NCBI GenBank assembly: GCA_900555065.1
Contig: USJY01000110.1
Location: forward strand, 1 to 5,682
Origin: an uncultured Eubacteriales bacterium
GTDB taxonomy: Bacteria; Bacillota; Clostridia; Oscillospirales; UMGS1783
DNA: 5,682 bases
Reading direction: 5' to 3'
Below are positions 4,989 to 5,682 of the stretch, piece after piece; position 1 is the stretch's first letter, and every line of letters begins with the position of its first letter. The notes beneath the pieces were generated by a model. The model worked only from the letters and a program-made list of their open reading frames with translations. It was not told where the DNA came from and did not search any database. Both the position numbers and the translations under genes were made by a program.

Positions 4989-5066
4989 TTATGTGACTAA
5001 GTTACGGTTGTCCGCCGAAAGAGAGGATATAATAAAAGCAAATTTTGCCAAAGGAAGTGCAGGAAT

Positions 5067-5381
5067 ATGTTGTCTGGCCTGTTTTCCCGCAGGAATATCA
5101 ATCAAGGCGTCGCCGCCTGGGCGGCGACGGCAGGCGCCGTACTGCTCGACGTCCGAACGGAAGAGGAGTATGCGGCCGGCCATATAGACGGCAGTCTGAA
5201 TATACCGCTTCATTCCATGGATGCCATTGAGAATTGGGTGTCGGATAAAAACGCAGCTATTTTTGTCTACTGCCAAAGCGGTGCGAGAAGCGCGGGCGCC
5301 GCGGGCCTATTAAAATCGAAAGGGTATCGGCGCGTAACCGATATAGACGGGATCCGCGGCTATCGGGGGCGGACGGTGTGA
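5067..5381 (+). CDS. Single-domain rhodanese (sulfurtransferase)
   Basis: A 104-residue protein consisting of one rhodanese domain. LLDVRT is at 26-31, followed by EEYAAGHIDGSLNIPL (33-48), the CDC25/rhodanese signature. The active-site loop C69-QSGARS follows YC, with C69 expected to carry a persulfide, and the domain ends with a glycine-rich terminus. No signal peptide or membrane segment is seen, so it is cytosolic. Family members of this size (GlpE/PspE-like) transfer sulfane sulfur from donors such as thiosulfate or persulfides to thiol acceptors. The ATG at 5067 is preceded by AAGGAAG at 5051-5057. Ten bases separate its stop from the ccdA start, so the two are almost certainly cotranscribed. 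A perfect GC-rich inverted repeat lies within codons 14-21. It shares its fold with the C-terminal domain of the CoADR fusion but is clearly a separate gene. Confidence 0.93.
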   Translation: MLSGLFSRRNINQGVAAWAATAGAVLLDVRTEEEYAAGHIDGSLNIPLHSMDAIENWVSDKNAAIFVYCQSGARSAGAAGLLKSKGYRRVTDIDGIRGYRGRTV

Positions 5382-5391
5382 GGGTAGGTAT

Positions 5392-5682
5392 ATGCAGTAT
5401 TTCATCGCTTTTTTAGAGGGGATCATCACGTTTATTTCGCCGTGCCTTTTGCCCATGCTGCCCGTTTATATCTCCTATTTTGCCGGCGGCGGCGAACGTA
5501 CGGTCGGCAAAACGTTGAAGAACGCGTTCGGCTTTGCGGCGGGCTTTACCGTTGTTTTTGTCGCAATGGGCGCGCTGGCCGGAACGCTCGGCGGGTTCTT
5601 TTCAGAGCATCAGAACGCCGTCAATATAGCAGCGGAAATAGGCGCCGTCGGCAACGACAGAAAATTGATAGGTTTTCTCCGT
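5392..5682 (+). CDS. ccdA: CcdA/DsbD-family membrane thiol-electron transporter (3'-truncated by the window edge)
   Basis: The first 97 codons are visible and run off the window. The protein opens MQYFIAFLEGIITFISPC, with the family's first catalytic cysteine C18 in S-P-C-L-L-P-M-L-P, then YISYFAGG. A second hydrophobic helix spans about 44-70. CcdA proteins carry electrons from cytosolic thioredoxin across the membrane to extracytoplasmic thiol proteins, as in cytochrome c maturation or disulfide reduction; the partner second cysteine is beyond the window. The start is supported by AGGGTAGG at 5381-5388, with a 3-nt spacing. It sits 10 bp after the rhodanese gene and on the same transcript, with a thioredoxin elsewhere in the window. 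From about residue 78 the sequence becomes charged (NDRK at 88-91) where a third hydrophobic helix would be expected. Confidence 0.85.
   Translation, partial: MQYFIAFLEGIITFISPCLLPMLPVYISYFAGGGERTVGKTLKNAFGFAAGFTVVFVAMGALAGTLGGFFSEHQNAVNIAAEIGAVGNDRKLIGFLR

Noticed and set aside
5028..5033. Second TATAAT upstream of the rhodanese gene
   Set aside because: No -35 at 16-18 bp spacing and no extended TG; a start there would leave a short leader but the 4947-4955 element is better supported.
4744..5187. Open frame of 147 codons with a hydrophobic middle crossing the regulatory interval
   Set aside because: It runs through the DUF134 5' end, the promoters and palindrome, and into the rhodanese gene in the wrong frame; the hydrophobicity comes from T-rich promoter DNA.

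Overview
The window looks like a chromosomal segment of an anaerobic Firmicute, probably of the class Clostridia with moderately high GC. The evidence is AGGAG-type ribosome binding sites, TTGACA/TATAAT-like promoters, gene families typical of strict anaerobes (a membrane 4Fe-4S protein, a NifX-like protein, a DUF134 regulator, a CoA-disulfide reductase fused to rhodanese), and no obvious horizontally acquired DNA. The taxonomic call is an inference from these traits. I see no rRNA, tRNA, CRISPR array, insertion sequence or phage gene.

Layout: (1) 3-820, plus strand: the 3' part of a membrane-bound 4Fe-4S protein followed by a thioredoxin. (2) 809-1483, minus strand: a Crp/Fnr-family regulator whose 3' end overlaps the thioredoxin tail-to-tail. 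(3) 1522-3192, plus strand: a CoA-disulfide/persulfide reductase with a C-terminal rhodanese domain, divergent from the regulator across only 38 bp. It ends in a strong bidirectional terminator (3198-3241). (4) 4793 down to 3241, minus strand: a three-gene operon of DUF134 regulator, COG1237-type metallo-beta-lactamase-fold protein and NifX-like protein with a Cys/His-rich tail. (5) 4794-5066: a 273-bp regulatory interval with a perfect 26-bp palindrome, overlapping divergent promoters and an extended -10 promoter. (6) 5067-5682, plus strand: a single-domain rhodanese, then the 5' part of a CcdA/DsbD-type membrane thiol-electron transporter.

Taken together, these genes suggest handling of reactive (persulfide or polysulfide) sulfur and thiol redox. 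Two rhodanese modules would carry sulfane sulfur, the NAD(P)H flavoenzyme would reduce CoA-persulfide or polysulfide, and thioredoxin plus CcdA would move thiol electrons in the cytosol and across the membrane. The 4Fe-4S membrane protein could link to ferredoxin- or quinone-level electrons, and the NifX-like protein could bind metal or Fe-S clusters. The main regulatory observation is that the palindrome core TTGACATATGTCAA resembles an FNR-type site (TTGAT-N4-ATCAA), and the window's Crp/Fnr protein carries the FNR-type E-x-x-S-R recognition-helix residues. One regulator may therefore control more than one arm of the island. The pathway role and the regulatory link are inferences; the families themselves are well supported by visible motifs.
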